From contig NZ_JAUSVX010000005.1 in NCBI RefSeq assembly GCF_030814995.1, forward strand, positions 370,073 to 434,072: DNA of 64,000 bases. Reading direction: 5' to 3'. Below the pieces are notes generated by a model, which saw only the letters and a program-made list of their open reading frames with translations, was not told the DNA's origin and made no database searches. Both the position numbers and the translations under genes were made by a program. Origin of the DNA: Labrys wisconsinensis. Lineage in GTDB: Bacteria; Pseudomonadota; Alphaproteobacteria; Rhizobiales; Labraceae. This document shows, piece by piece, positions 37,405 through 46,828 of this stretch (position 1 is its first letter; each line of letters starts with the position of its first letter).

Positions 37405-38256
37405 ATGTGCTCCTTCCACGTCGTCGATCCCGCCGGCGAGGCCGCTCCGACGGATGTCGGCACAGCAGGCCATGGCCGCACCACCGCTGCCGACGGGCTG
37501 GCGCTGGACTATGCGGTCCGGGGTGGCGGCGGGCCGACCCTCATCCTGGTCCATGGCTGGTCCTGCTCGCAGGATTTCTGGCGCTTCCAGCTGCAGCCCC
37601 TGGCCGAGCGCTTCCGCGTGGTGACGCTGGATCTTGCCGGGCATGGCCGTTCGCCCGCCGCGCCGGAGGCGCGGGCCTGGTCGATGGCGGCCCATGCCGG
37701 CGACGTGATGGCGGTGGCGGACGCGGTCGGCGCGGAGCGCTTCGCCCTGGTCGGCCATTCCATGGGCGGAGCGGTGGCGATCGAAGCGGCGCTGCTGGCC
37801 GGGCCGCGCTGCCGCCTCGTGCTCGGCGTCGACACCTTCGAGGATGCCGCCTTCTACGGCGCCTGCCGGCCTGCGGAGATCGCGGCGCGGCTGCGCCGCT
37901 TCGAAGCGGGTTTCGCTGCCGCGCTGCAGGCCATGGTGACCCGCATCACGGCGTCGCGGACCGACCGGGCCGTCGTGGCGGAGATCGCCGACGGCATGGC
38001 GCGGAACGATCCGGCGCTGGCGCTGCGCGTGCTCGGCGCCCTGCTCGCCTGGGACATCGGGCCGCGCTGGCCGCAGCTCGCCTGCCCGGTCGAGACGATC
38101 AATTCGGCCCTGCTGGCGCCAGGCATCGAGCGCCTCGCGCTCGACGGCCTCGTCGTCCACGCCATGGCCGGGGTCGGGCATTTCCCGATGATGGAGGACC
38201 CGGCGGCCTTCAACGCCCTGGCGCTGTCGATCCTGGAGCGGCGGCTGCTGCCCTGA
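37405..38256 (+). CDS. Alpha/beta hydrolase
   Basis: A 283-residue alpha/beta-fold hydrolase. The oxyanion region is 'LILVHGWSCSQDFW', the strand-helix 'VVTLDLAGHGRSPA', the nucleophile elbow 'LVGHSMGGAVAIEAA' (Ser in GHSMG), and the C-terminal catalytic His is in 'MAGVGHFPMMEDP'. The ATG at 37405 is chosen because the upstream in-frame extension (to a GTG at 37285) runs through promoter-like sequence and lacks homology; no strong ribosome site is seen. The substrate is unknown. Confidence 0.88.
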   Translation: MCSFHVVDPAGEAAPTDVGTAGHGRTTAADGLALDYAVRGGGGPTLILVHGWSCSQDFWRFQLQPLAERFRVVTLDLAGHGRSPAAPEARAWSMAAHAGDVMAVADAVGAERFALVGHSMGGAVAIEAALLAGPRCRLVLGVDTFEDAAFYGACRPAEIAARLRRFEAGFAAALQAMVTRITASRTDRAVVAEIADGMARNDPALALRVLGALLAWDIGPRWPQLACPVETINSALLAPGIERLALDGLVVHAMAGVGHFPMMEDPAAFNALALSILERRLLP

Positions 38257-38301
38257 CCGTCTCGGCCGGGCGGCAAGCCGGGAGGGATCACGCCGGCCGG
38301 C

Positions 38302-38670
38302 TCAGGCCAGGCAGATGCCCGGAATCGCGACCTTCTGGAACAGGTGCGGGGAGGCGACGGCCGAGGCCGGATAGGCCGTGAGCTTCGCCCGGAATGCCGG
38401 ATGCGTGAAGGCGGCGCGGAAGTCGGCCATCGTCTCCCAGACGGCGTAATTGAGATAGGTCGGGCTTTCGCCGACCGCGCGGTGAAGCTGGGTCGAGATG
38501 AAGCCCGGCTGCTGCTTCATGAAGGCGGCATCGTCCCGCCAGGCGTCGAGGAAGGTCTGCTCGTCCGGCTGAGCGAGCGTGAAGACGTTCACGAGGACGA
38601 CGGGGGCGGCTTCGACGGCGATCTGCCGTTCGATCGGGAAGGCGGGATCCAGAGGGCGCATCTGCGGCAT
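38302..38670 (-). CDS. ABM-domain (antibiotic biosynthesis monooxygenase-like) protein
   Basis: A 122-residue dimeric alpha+beta barrel protein: 'VVLVNVFTLAQPDEQTFLDAWRDDAAFMKQQPGFISTQLHRAV' followed by 'YLNYAVWETMADFRAAFTHPAF' is the ABM/heme-degrading-monooxygenase-like fold. Relatives act on small quinones or haem, or have no known activity. It is divergent from a MarR regulator, with a palindromic operator candidate between them, so it is probably induced by an aromatic or oxidative signal (inference). Confidence 0.88.
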   Translation of the reverse strand: MPQMRPLDPAFPIERQIAVEAAPVVLVNVFTLAQPDEQTFLDAWRDDAAFMKQQPGFISTQLHRAVGESPTYLNYAVWETMADFRAAFTHPAFRAKLTAYPASAVASPHLFQKVAIPGICLA

Positions 38671-38724
38671 GACATGCTCCGTTCGATATGGTGATATGAT
38701 GTCGATGTGGTGTGATATAGAAAA

Positions 38725-38742
38725 TTGACATTATGATGTCAA
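38725..38742. promoter_or_regulatory. Inverted repeat, candidate MarR operator
   Basis: TTGACAT (38725-38731), spacer TATG, ATGTCAA (38736-38742). It lies in the 91-base divergent region, 20 bases before the MarR start, and its first half also looks like a -35 box. Confidence 0.6.
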
Positions 38743-38761
38743 GTAAATCGTATGGTGACAA

Positions 38762-39238
38762 ATGAGCGAAGCCGAGCGAACGCTGGCCGGAACCGCCTTG
38801 ACCGATCTCGTCCTCGACCTGTTCAGGCTCCACAGCCGCATGCTCGCCTCCGGCGACAGGCTGGTGGCTCCCCTCGGCCTGACGAGCGCCCGCTGGCAGA
38901 TCCTCGGTGCGATCATCACGGCGGGCCGGCCGCAGCCGGTCGCCTGGCTGGCGCGCGACATGGGAGCCAACCGCCAGAACGTCCAGCGCATCGTCAACGA
39001 TCTGGAAGAGGAGGGGCTCGTCGCTTTCGAGCCCAATCCGCATCACCGCCGGGCGCAGCTCGTCGTGCTGACGGACAGGGGCAGGCAGACCTTCGAGGCT
39101 GCCATGCGCCTGCAGGCGCCGTGGGCCAACGAGCTCGCGGACGGACTTGCGCTGGAGGACATCGAGACGATGCGCAGGGTCATGTCGGCGTTGCGCAGCA
39201 AGCTGGACGGACACGCGGATGCCGAGGAGCCGGCCTGA
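38762..39238 (+). CDS. MarR-family transcriptional regulator
   Basis: A 158-residue winged-helix regulator: 'LDLFRLHSRMLASGDRLVAPLGLTSARWQILGAI', recognition helix region 'PVAWLARDMGANRQNVQRIVNDLEEEGLVAFEPNP' and wing 'HHRRAQLVVLTDRG'. Divergent from the ABM gene, it probably represses that gene and itself through the palindrome at 38725-38742. Confidence 0.92.
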   Translation: MSEAERTLAGTALTDLVLDLFRLHSRMLASGDRLVAPLGLTSARWQILGAIITAGRPQPVAWLARDMGANRQNVQRIVNDLEEEGLVAFEPNPHHRRAQLVVLTDRGRQTFEAAMRLQAPWANELADGLALEDIETMRRVMSALRSKLDGHADAEEPA

Positions 39239-39285
39239 CCGCGACGCGGTCCCCGATCGTCGCGGCGACGCCGGGTCCGCTCCGC

Positions 39286-39993
39286 TCAGGAGGCCTGGGT
39301 CAGGGCCGCGGGCAGGGAGGCGATGAAGTCGGCCATGTTGTCGCCGAGCAGGTTGACATGGTCGCTGGCGGCCTGGAAGGCGGCCTGGGCGTCGGCGCGC
39401 TCGATGGCGTCGAGGATGCGCTGGTGCTCGCCGATGGTCGCCGCCATCCGGCCGGGCTGGTGCGTGACGTAGCGGCGATAGGCGGCGACGCGCTTCCTCA
39501 GCGCCCGGGTCTGGCTCGCCAGGAACTGGGTGTGCGCCGCCTCGTAGAGCAGGTCGTGGAACTCCTGGTTGACGGCGTAGAAGGCTTCCGGGTCGCTCGC
39601 CGCCAGCGCCTCGAGCAGGCGGGCATGCACGTCGCGCAGGCCTGACTTTTCGGCGACGGTGGCGCGCCGCGCCGCCAGCTTGGCGCACAGGCCCTCCAGC
39701 GCCGCCATCATCTCGAACATCTCCAGGAGGATCGGGATGGAGATGATCGCGACGGTGACGCCCTGGCGGCCCTTCACCTCCAGGAGGCCGGTGGCGATCA
39801 GGGCCTTCAGCGCCTCGCGCACCGGGGTCCGCGACACCTTGAAGCGCGCCGCGAGCTCGGCCTCGTCGAGGCGCTCGCCCGGCTGCAGGCCGCCGCTGAC
39901 GATCAGCCCTTCGAGCGTGTTGCGCAGCTCCTCGGACAGGGTGCCGGCCCGCGTGCGCGCGCCCTCGTCTTCGTCGAGCAGAACCGTCGCCAT
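39286..39993 (-). CDS. GntR-family regulator, FCD (FadR/VanR) subgroup
   Basis: A 235-residue regulator. The winged helix is 'LRNTLEGLIVSGGLQPGERLDEAELAARFKVSRTPVREALKALIATGLLEV' (residues about 20-75), followed by an all-helical FCD effector domain whose conserved metal/ligand residues are seen in 'NQEFHDLLYEAAHTQFL' and 'EHQRILDAIERADA'. It is the last gene of the transporter-aldolase operon, and the likely switch for both that operon and the divergent catabolic operon at 44.4-50.6 kb. Confidence 0.92.
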   Translation of the reverse strand: MATVLLDEDEGARTRAGTLSEELRNTLEGLIVSGGLQPGERLDEAELAARFKVSRTPVREALKALIATGLLEVKGRQGVTVAIISIPILLEMFEMMAALEGLCAKLAARRATVAEKSGLRDVHARLLEALAASDPEAFYAVNQEFHDLLYEAAHTQFLASQTRALRKRVAAYRRYVTHQPGRMAATIGEHQRILDAIERADAQAAFQAASDHVNLLGDNMADFIASLPAALTQAS

Positions 39994-40038
39994 GGTTGCA
40001 ATCCGTTTCCTCGCCCTGGTCCTCGTCGGTAGCAGTCG

Positions 40039-40824
40039 CTAGTCTCGATACGTCGGATCGATGCGATCGAGAAGGCGGATGAAGGCCGGCCATTCCCGCG
40101 AGCCCGCGGCGAGGATGTCGCCGTGGTGGTCGTTGAACTGGCGCGAGGCCTTGTCGCTCACCGCCTCGGGCGGCAGCGCCAGCCGCGCCCCGCCGGCGAG
40201 GGCGCCCTGCGCCATCAGCTGCACCCGCGCCGCCTTCTCGAAATAGTACATCAGGATGAAGGCTTCCTGGATGGTGCGCCCGACCGTCAGCACGCCGTGG
40301 TTGCGCAGCACCAGCGTGTTGTGCGGGCCGATGTCGTCGATCAGGCGCCGGCGCTCGTCGGTGTCGATGGCGACGCCCTCATAGTCGTGCACGCCCATGT
40401 GGCCCTGATAGCGCATGGCGAACTGGCTGAGCGGCAGCAGGCCCTCCTCCAGGGCCGAGATCGCGGTCGCCGCCTCCGAATGGGTGTGCAGCACGCAGAC
40501 CGCATCCTCCCGGCCGGCATGGATGGCGCTGTGGATGACGAAGCCGGCCCGGTTCACCGGGTGGTCGCTCGGCGCGACCGTGTTGCCGTCGAGGTCGATC
40601 TTGACGAAGCAGGAGGCATTCACCTCGGAGAACAGGAGGCCGTAGGGGTTGATCAGGAAATGGTGCTGCGGGCCGGGCAGGCGCACCGAGATGTGGTTGT
40701 AGATCAGGTCGTCCATGCCGAAATGAGCGACGAGCCGGTAGCAGGCGGCGAGCTGGATGCGCAGGGCGGCCTCGTCGGCCGGAGTCTGCTGCAGGGCGGG
40801 GTCGAGCGGTGCTGCTGGCGCCAT
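40039..40824 (-). CDS. Class II aldolase/adducin family protein
   Basis: A 261-residue zinc-dependent aldolase-fold protein. 'LACYRLVAHFGMDDLIYNHISVRLPG' and the metal-binding 'VLHTHSEAATAIS' (HxH) and 'LVLRNHGVLTVGRTIQEAF' (second His) are present. Family members catalyse aldol cleavage or decarboxylation of phosphorylated sugars or hydroxy-acids. The ATG at 40824 has GGAG seven bases upstream; the ATG at 40830 overlapping the permease stop is an alternative. It closes the ABC transporter operon, so it probably acts on a product of the imported compound. Confidence 0.9.
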   Translation of the reverse strand: MAPAAPLDPALQQTPADEAALRIQLAACYRLVAHFGMDDLIYNHISVRLPGPQHHFLINPYGLLFSEVNASCFVKIDLDGNTVAPSDHPVNRAGFVIHSAIHAGREDAVCVLHTHSEAATAISALEEGLLPLSQFAMRYQGHMGVHDYEGVAIDTDERRRLIDDIGPHNTLVLRNHGVLTVGRTIQEAFILMYYFEKAARVQLMAQGALAGGARLALPPEAVSDKASRQFNDHHGDILAAGSREWPAFIRLLDRIDPTYRD

Positions 40825-40826
40825 GG

Positions 40827-41558
40827 TCATCTCCACCAAATGAGCTTGCGGTCGATCGCGACCAGGACGGCGTAGAGGGCGAGGCTGCCGAGCGAGGCGG
40901 TGAGCACGGCGGCCCACACGGCAAGGTAGTCCACCTGCGCCGTCGACTGATAGATGATCTGGCCGATGCCGGCATAGGCGCCCAGCATCTCCGCCACGAT
41001 GACGGCGATGGTGCTGCGGGCAAGGCCCACCCGCAGCCCGGTGACGATGGACGGCATCGCCGCCGGCAGCTGCAGGCGCCAGAGGATGCCGAGCCGGCCG
41101 GCCCCGAAGCTGCGCATCAGGTCGATCGCGCCCTGCTCCGGGCGTCTCAGGCCGTCCAGCGCATTGAGCAGCACGGCAAAGCTGACGGCGAGCGCGGCCA
41201 TGGCGATCTTCGAGCCCATGCCGAGGCCGAACCAGATCAGCATCAGCGGCACGAAGGCGACGGAGGGCACCGAACTGACCGCCACCACCAGCGGCATCAG
41301 GCTGAGTTCGAGCGGCGGCACCAGGGCCATGAGGACGGCGAGGGCGAGGCCGATCGCCGCGCCGGCGAGGAAGCCGAGCACGGCCTCGGTGAGGGTGATG
41401 GCCATGGCGGCGGCGAGCAGGTCGCGGCTGGCGACGACGTTGACGAGGATGTCGACCGGGCGCGGCAGGATATAGGTCGGGATGTCGAACAGCGCCGCGC
41501 CGGCCTGCCAGAGGCCGAGCAGGACCGCCAACGCGATGGCGACGGGCGCGAAGGGCAT
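40827..41558 (-). CDS. ABC transporter permease, SsuC/TauC/ThiX type
   Basis: A 243-residue inner-membrane permease: 'PTYILPRPVDILVNVV' near the start, helices including 'SLMPLVVAVSSVPSVAFVPLMLIWFGLG', and the EAA loop 'LMRSFGAGRLGILWRLQLPAAMPSIVTGLR'. Its ATG shares a base with the preceding permease stop (TGATG); a GTG 15 bases upstream is also possible. Two different permeases in one operon suggest a heterodimeric channel. Confidence 0.92.
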   Translation of the reverse strand: MPFAPVAIALAVLLGLWQAGAALFDIPTYILPRPVDILVNVVASRDLLAAAMAITLTEAVLGFLAGAAIGLALAVLMALVPPLELSLMPLVVAVSSVPSVAFVPLMLIWFGLGMGSKIAMAALAVSFAVLLNALDGLRRPEQGAIDLMRSFGAGRLGILWRLQLPAAMPSIVTGLRVGLARSTIAVIVAEMLGAYAGIGQIIYQSTAQVDYLAVWAAVLTASLGSLALYAVLVAIDRKLIWWR

Positions 41559-42327
41559 CAATCGGGACGCCACCAGACGAACCTCCTCTCGATCAGGGTG
41601 AGGCTGCCATAGAGCCCGGCGCCCATCAGGCCCGAGGCGACGATCAAGAGCCAGATGCGCGGGATCTGCTCGAAATAGAGTGCCTGCAGCAGCATGACGC
41701 CGAGGCCGACCGTGTCGCCGAACCATTCGCCGACGATGGCGCCGGCCAGGCTCAGCGAGATGCCGAGCTTCAGGCCGACCATGATGGTCGGCAGCGCCGA
41801 GGGCAGGGCGAGCTTGAGGAAGAGCTGCAGCCCTCCGGCCCCGAAGCTGCGCATCAGCGCGACGCGCTGCGGCTCGACCGCCTGCAGGCCGCGCAGCGTG
41901 TTGACCGTGACGGGGAAGAAGGTGAGGTAGAGCGCGATCACCACTTTGGCCAGGATGGTGTTGCCGAACCAGATGACGACGATGGCGCCGAAGGCGATGA
42001 TCGGCACGGTCTGCAGCGCCACGAACAGCGGGAAGACCGCCCGCTCCATCAGCCTGACATGGGCGAAGCCGATGCCGCAGGCGATGCCGAGCAAGGCGCC
42101 GGCCGCAAAGCCCAGCAGCGTCTCGACCAGCGTGCGCCAGAAGCCGGCGAGAAGGTCCGGCCAGACCGACATGCCGTCCCGGACCACGGCGGCGAGCGGG
42201 GGCAGGTAGCGCGGCTCGATCCTGAGCAGCGGCACCAGCGCCCACCAGGCCAGGGTGACGGCGGCGATGGCGGCCCAGGGCGAGCCGGCGATGGCGCGCC
42301 AGGTCATGCCGGACATCGGTCGGGGCA

Positions 42328-42331
<4 letters not shown>
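41558..42331 (-). CDS. ABC transporter permease, SsuC/TauC/ThiX type
   Basis: A 257-residue permease paralogous to the next gene: 'PRYLPPLAAVVRDGMSVWPDLLAGFWRTLVETLLGF', 'FPLFVALQTVPIIAFGAIVVIWFG', EAA loop 'LMRSFGAGGLQLFLKLALPSALPTIMVGLK'. The ATGATG start overlaps the ATPase stop by four bases. Confidence 0.92.
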
Positions 42332-43167
<836 letters not shown>

Positions 43168-43193
43168 GGTTCCGCCTTCCATGCCTTCGCGCT

Positions 43194-44204
43194 TCACAAG
43201 GTCTTGTCGGCTGCCGGGACCTTGTCCCAGAAGCTCTGATCGAAGGCGGCCTTGAGGTCGACCGGGGCCTTCAGCGCCTTGAACTGGACGAGACTGTCCT
43301 GCACCGCCGCGATCGACGTCATGTCGATCGCGCCGAGGCCCCGGCTCTTGCCGAGCTTGGCGGTCATCAGCTTCTCGATCTCGTCGAGCATCAGCTCCTG
43401 GTGCTTGCGCTCCAGGCCGGAGCCGGCGGCGAGCACGATGTCGACGGCCTCGGCCTTGTGCTCGAAGGCGTATTTCCAGCCCTTGAGCGTGGCGGCGAGG
43501 AAGGCCTGCACGCGCTCGGGCTTGTCCTTGATCATCTTTTCCGAGGTGACGATCGAATCCTGCTGGGTGGTGACGCCGGAATCGTCGGGCAGGAACAGCT
43601 TGATGTCGTCGATGCCCTGCTCGCGCAGCGTGTTGAGCTCGTTGTAGAGCGTCACGGTGGCGACGTCGAACTGCTTGTCGATGAAGGGCTGCATCGAGAA
43701 GGGCTGGGCCACCACCTGCAGGTCGCTCTGGGCCAGGCCCTCGTGCGCCAGCACCGAGAACAGGGTGTATTGCGGGCCGGTGAACCAGGTCGCGACCGTC
43801 TTGCCCTTGAAGTCCTTGACCGAGTTGATGCCCGAATCCTTGTAGGCGACATAGGCGAAGGGCGTCATCTGCTGCGACATGCCGATGCAGACCAGCGGCA
43901 GGCCTTTCTCGCGGGCATAGAGCACGCCCTCGGTGCCGCTGGCGATGCCGAAGGTGTCGGCGCCGGAGGCGACCAGCGTCTCGACATTGATGTTCGGGCC
44001 GCCGGGATTGATGGTGGCGTCGAAGCCGGCCTCTTCGTAGAAGCCCTTGGCCTTGGCGACGTAGACGCCGGCGAACTGGGCCTGCGCCACCCATTTCAGC
44101 CGGATCGAGATGCTGTCGGCGGCCGAGGCGGAGGCCGCGGCGGCGCAGGCGGCCAGCGCGACGACAGCCGCCGCCAGGCCCGAGGTCAGAGATTTTCTTA
44201 TCAT
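43194..44204 (-). CDS. ABC substrate-binding protein, NMT1/THI5-like
   Basis: A 336-residue periplasmic binding protein. Signal peptide 'LTSGLAAAVVALAACAAAASASAA' is followed by the NMT1/THI5-like core: 'ISIRLKWVAQAQFAGVYVAKAKGFYEEAGFDATINPGG', 'FGIASGTEGVLYAREKG', 'GKTVATWFTGPQYT'. Proteins of this group bind thiamine-pyrimidine precursors, other pyrimidines or small heterocycles in several bacteria. It leads the leftward operon and is divergent from the amidase operon, so it probably imports the compound degraded there. Confidence 0.9.
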   Translation of the reverse strand: MIRKSLTSGLAAAVVALAACAAAASASAADSISIRLKWVAQAQFAGVYVAKAKGFYEEAGFDATINPGGPNINVETLVASGADTFGIASGTEGVLYAREKGLPLVCIGMSQQMTPFAYVAYKDSGINSVKDFKGKTVATWFTGPQYTLFSVLAHEGLAQSDLQVVAQPFSMQPFIDKQFDVATVTLYNELNTLREQGIDDIKLFLPDDSGVTTQQDSIVTSEKMIKDKPERVQAFLAATLKGWKYAFEHKAEAVDIVLAAGSGLERKHQELMLDEIEKLMTAKLGKSRGLGAIDMTSIAAVQDSLVQFKALKAPVDLKAAFDQSFWDKVPAADKTL

Positions 44205-44390
44205 GGTGATCCCCACCGGATGTATGCAAACCGGTATCAGCAATATACGTGCCAGGGCAATTCCGGACAGGATCCTCACGATGTTGGGGATGTCAGGGGG
44301 AGGCGCGCCGAGGCCACCTGCGAACTGCTGCTGATATCGGCGTGGCTCGCTCAAAATATGGGCATCAAATATCCAGAAGTTCATTTATTG

Positions 44391-44396
44391 TATAAT
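44391..44396 (+). promoter_or_regulatory. TATAAT -10 element before the amidase operon
   Basis: A perfect TATAAT inside TTGTATAATGCA lies 33 bases before the amidase ATG. No good -35 is seen, compatible with an activated or derepressed promoter. TGTAT plus TGCA also occurs at 44219-44228 near the divergent start, and these could be GntR half-sites. Confidence 0.4.
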
Positions 44397-44428
44397 GCAC
44401 GGGGAATGCCCGCATGCCGGAGACGGGA

Positions 44429-45829
44429 ATGGCCGACGACACGCTCTGGAGCGCCGAATTCACCGCCCTCGCCGACGGCATTCGCGGCGGGGCGGTGTCG
44501 CCGGTCGCGTTGACCGAGCTGATGCTGGAGCGCATCGCCCGGCACGACGGGCGGCTGCATGCCTATGCCGCGGTGGCGCCCGACCAGGCGCGGGCGATGG
44601 CGGCCGCAGCGGAGGCCGAGATCCGCGCCGGGCGCTGGCGCGGCCCGCTGCACGGCATCCCGATCGCGGTCAAGGACGTGTTCTACACCACCGACATCAA
44701 GACCGGCCTCGGCTCCTCGATCTATGCGGACTGGCAGGCGCCCCATGAATCGACGGCGACGCGGCGGCTGCGCGAGGCCGGCGCCGTCATGCTCGGCAAG
44801 CTCACCGCGACCGAGGGCGTCTATGCCGATCACCACCCGACCATCGCGGCGCCGATCAACCCCTTCGGCGCCGGTCACTGGACCGGCACCTCGTCGAGCG
44901 GGTCCGGCGTCGCCACCACGGCGGGCCTGTGCTACGGCACGCTCGGCTCGGACACCGGCGGCTCGATCCGCCTGCCCTCGTCCTGCTGCGGGCTGACCGG
45001 CATCAAGCCGACCTGGGGCCGCGTCAGCCGGCACGGCGTCTTTCCCCTCGCCGAGTCGCTCGACCATGTCGGGCCGATGGCCCGCTCGGCCCGGGATGCG
45101 GCGGCGCTGCTGCAGGCGATCGCCGGCTCGGACCCCGCCGATCCGACCGCGGCGCCCGTCGCCGTGCCGGATTATCTCGCGGAGATCGAAGGCGGCGTCG
45201 CCGGCCTGATCATCGGCATCGACCGGCCGCTCCTGGAAGCGAAGGCGAGCGCCGAGGTTCTGGCCTCGATCGAGGAAGTGGTCGCGACCCTGACGCGGCT
45301 CGGCGCCCGCTTCGTCGACGTCCGCTTCCCGCCGGTCGAGCCGATCCTGCGCGGCTGGGCGGTGCAATGCGCGGTCGAGGCGGCGATGGCCCATCGCGAC
45401 ACCTATCCCGCCCGCAAGGGCGAGTACGGCCAGCGCCTCGCCGCCCTGATCGAGCGCGGCCGTGCCTTCTCCGGCCTCGAGCTCGGCGAGGCGCTGAAGG
45501 AACGGCGCGACTTCACCGGCGCTGTCGGGTTGATGTTCGAGGCGATCGACCTCTTCCTGGTGCCTGGCCTGCCGGTCGCCGGGCCGAGCCTGGACTATAT
45601 GGCGTCGCTCGGCGAGGATCCGGCGGCGATCCTGGCGATCGGCCCGTTCACCGCGCCCTTCGACGTCTGCGGCTATCCCACCATCACCGTGCCCTGCGGG
45701 GCGAGCCCGCTCGGCATTCCCGTCGCCTTCCAGCTCGCCGGCAAGCCCTTCGCCGAAGCGCTGCTCTGCCGTGCCGCCCACGCCTATCAGGGCGTGACCG
45801 ACTGGCATCGCCGCCGCCCGGCGCTCTGA
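44429..45829 (+). CDS. Amidase signature enzyme
   Basis: A 466-residue amidase of the Ser-cisSer-Lys class. The triad is visible: Lys82 in 'GIPIAVKDVF', cis-Ser near 156-157 in 'WTGTSSSGSGVA', nucleophile Ser179 in 'GSDTGGSIRLP'. It hydrolyses a C-N amide bond in the cytoplasm. The ATG at 44429 has GGAG six bases upstream; an ATG at 44414 would add five residues. It is the first gene of the rightward catabolic operon; an amide formed by ring-opening is a reasonable substrate (inference). Confidence 0.92.
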   Translation: MADDTLWSAEFTALADGIRGGAVSPVALTELMLERIARHDGRLHAYAAVAPDQARAMAAAAEAEIRAGRWRGPLHGIPIAVKDVFYTTDIKTGLGSSIYADWQAPHESTATRRLREAGAVMLGKLTATEGVYADHHPTIAAPINPFGAGHWTGTSSSGSGVATTAGLCYGTLGSDTGGSIRLPSSCCGLTGIKPTWGRVSRHGVFPLAESLDHVGPMARSARDAAALLQAIAGSDPADPTAAPVAVPDYLAEIEGGVAGLIIGIDRPLLEAKASAEVLASIEEVVATLTRLGARFVDVRFPPVEPILRGWAVQCAVEAAMAHRDTYPARKGEYGQRLAALIERGRAFSGLELGEALKERRDFTGAVGLMFEAIDLFLVPGLPVAGPSLDYMASLGEDPAAILAIGPFTAPFDVCGYPTITVPCGASPLGIPVAFQLAGKPFAEALLCRAAHAYQGVTDWHRRRPAL

Positions 45830-45853
45830 TCCGAACCCGAGGAGAGGCCCCCA

Positions 45854-46828
45854 ATGAGTCAAGCCGGTCAAGCCGCCGCACGCAAGGCGCCGACGATCGA
45901 CATGGCCGAGATGCCGGTGCAGCGTCCGGCCGAGGCGGCCGGGCCCACCGAGGCGCGGGCCCGCTTTTTCAATTCCGGCAACGCCTTCAACGTCAAGCTG
46001 CCGCCGGTGCCGGCCGCGCGCTTCCTCGACGAACCCGCCCGGGCCCTCGCCGCGACCGGGACCGGCTTCATCGCCTGCGACCAGTCGGCCGCGATCGGCG
46101 CGGCCTTTCCGGCGACGACGCCGCTGATGCTGGCGCGCTACGCCTCGATCGCCCCGCACGACCGGCTCGCCGCCGATTTCGCCGCCACCGGAGCGATCTG
46201 GTACGTGATCCGCGGCTCGGGCCGGGCCAGCGCTGCCGGCGAGGCCTTCGCCTGGGGCGAGGGCGACGTCTTCCTCATCCCCGGCGGCAGCGGCGCGGAG
46301 CTCACGGCCGGCGCCGAGGGTGCCGTGCTCTGGGTGGTGACCAACGAGCCCCAGCTCGCCTTCGACCGGCTGCGGCCGGCGGCCGGCCCGGACGCGCCGG
46401 TCGACCTCGTGCACTATCCCGCCGCGGAGATCGCCGGGCAGCTCCAGAAGGTGGTCGAGGCCTCGCAGAACGCCACCACATCCGGCATTGCCCTGATCTT
46501 CTCCTCCGAGCGGCAGGAGGCGAGCCGCAACATCACGCCGACGCTGACCCTGTCGCTCAACACCGTGCCGGCGGGCGAGCAGCAGCGGGCGCACCGGCAC
46601 AATTCGGCGGCGATCACCCTGATCCTCAAGGGTGAGCGCTGCCATTCCATGGTCGGCAGCCGGCGTTGCGACTGGGCGCCCTTCGCCACGCTGGTGACGC
46701 CGGCGACCGAGCCGCACTCGCACCACAACGACAGCGACGAGCGCGCCCTGTTCCTGATCGTCCAGGATGGCGGGCTGCACTACCACGCCCGCACGATGGG
46801 CTTCACCTTCCTGGAGCCAGCGCCGTGA
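45854..46828 (+). CDS. Bicupin protein (gentisate-dioxygenase-like fold)
   Basis: A 324-residue protein with two cupin domains. The first (about 90-175) has 'GAIWYVIRGSGRASAAGEAFAWGEGDVFLIPGGSG' but lacks a clear His-x-His. The second (about 230-320) has 'PAGEQQRAHRHNSAAITLILKGE', a metal-type HxH...E set, and 'TPATEPHSHHNDSDERALFLIVQDG'. So one domain probably binds a metal and the other is structural. It may be a ring-cleaving dioxygenase or an isomerase; sequence alone does not decide. Confidence 0.82.
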   Translation: MSQAGQAAARKAPTIDMAEMPVQRPAEAAGPTEARARFFNSGNAFNVKLPPVPAARFLDEPARALAATGTGFIACDQSAAIGAAFPATTPLMLARYASIAPHDRLAADFAATGAIWYVIRGSGRASAAGEAFAWGEGDVFLIPGGSGAELTAGAEGAVLWVVTNEPQLAFDRLRPAAGPDAPVDLVHYPAAEIAGQLQKVVEASQNATTSGIALIFSSERQEASRNITPTLTLSLNTVPAGEQQRAHRHNSAAITLILKGERCHSMVGSRRCDWAPFATLVTPATEPHSHHNDSDERALFLIVQDGGLHYHARTMGFTFLEPAP

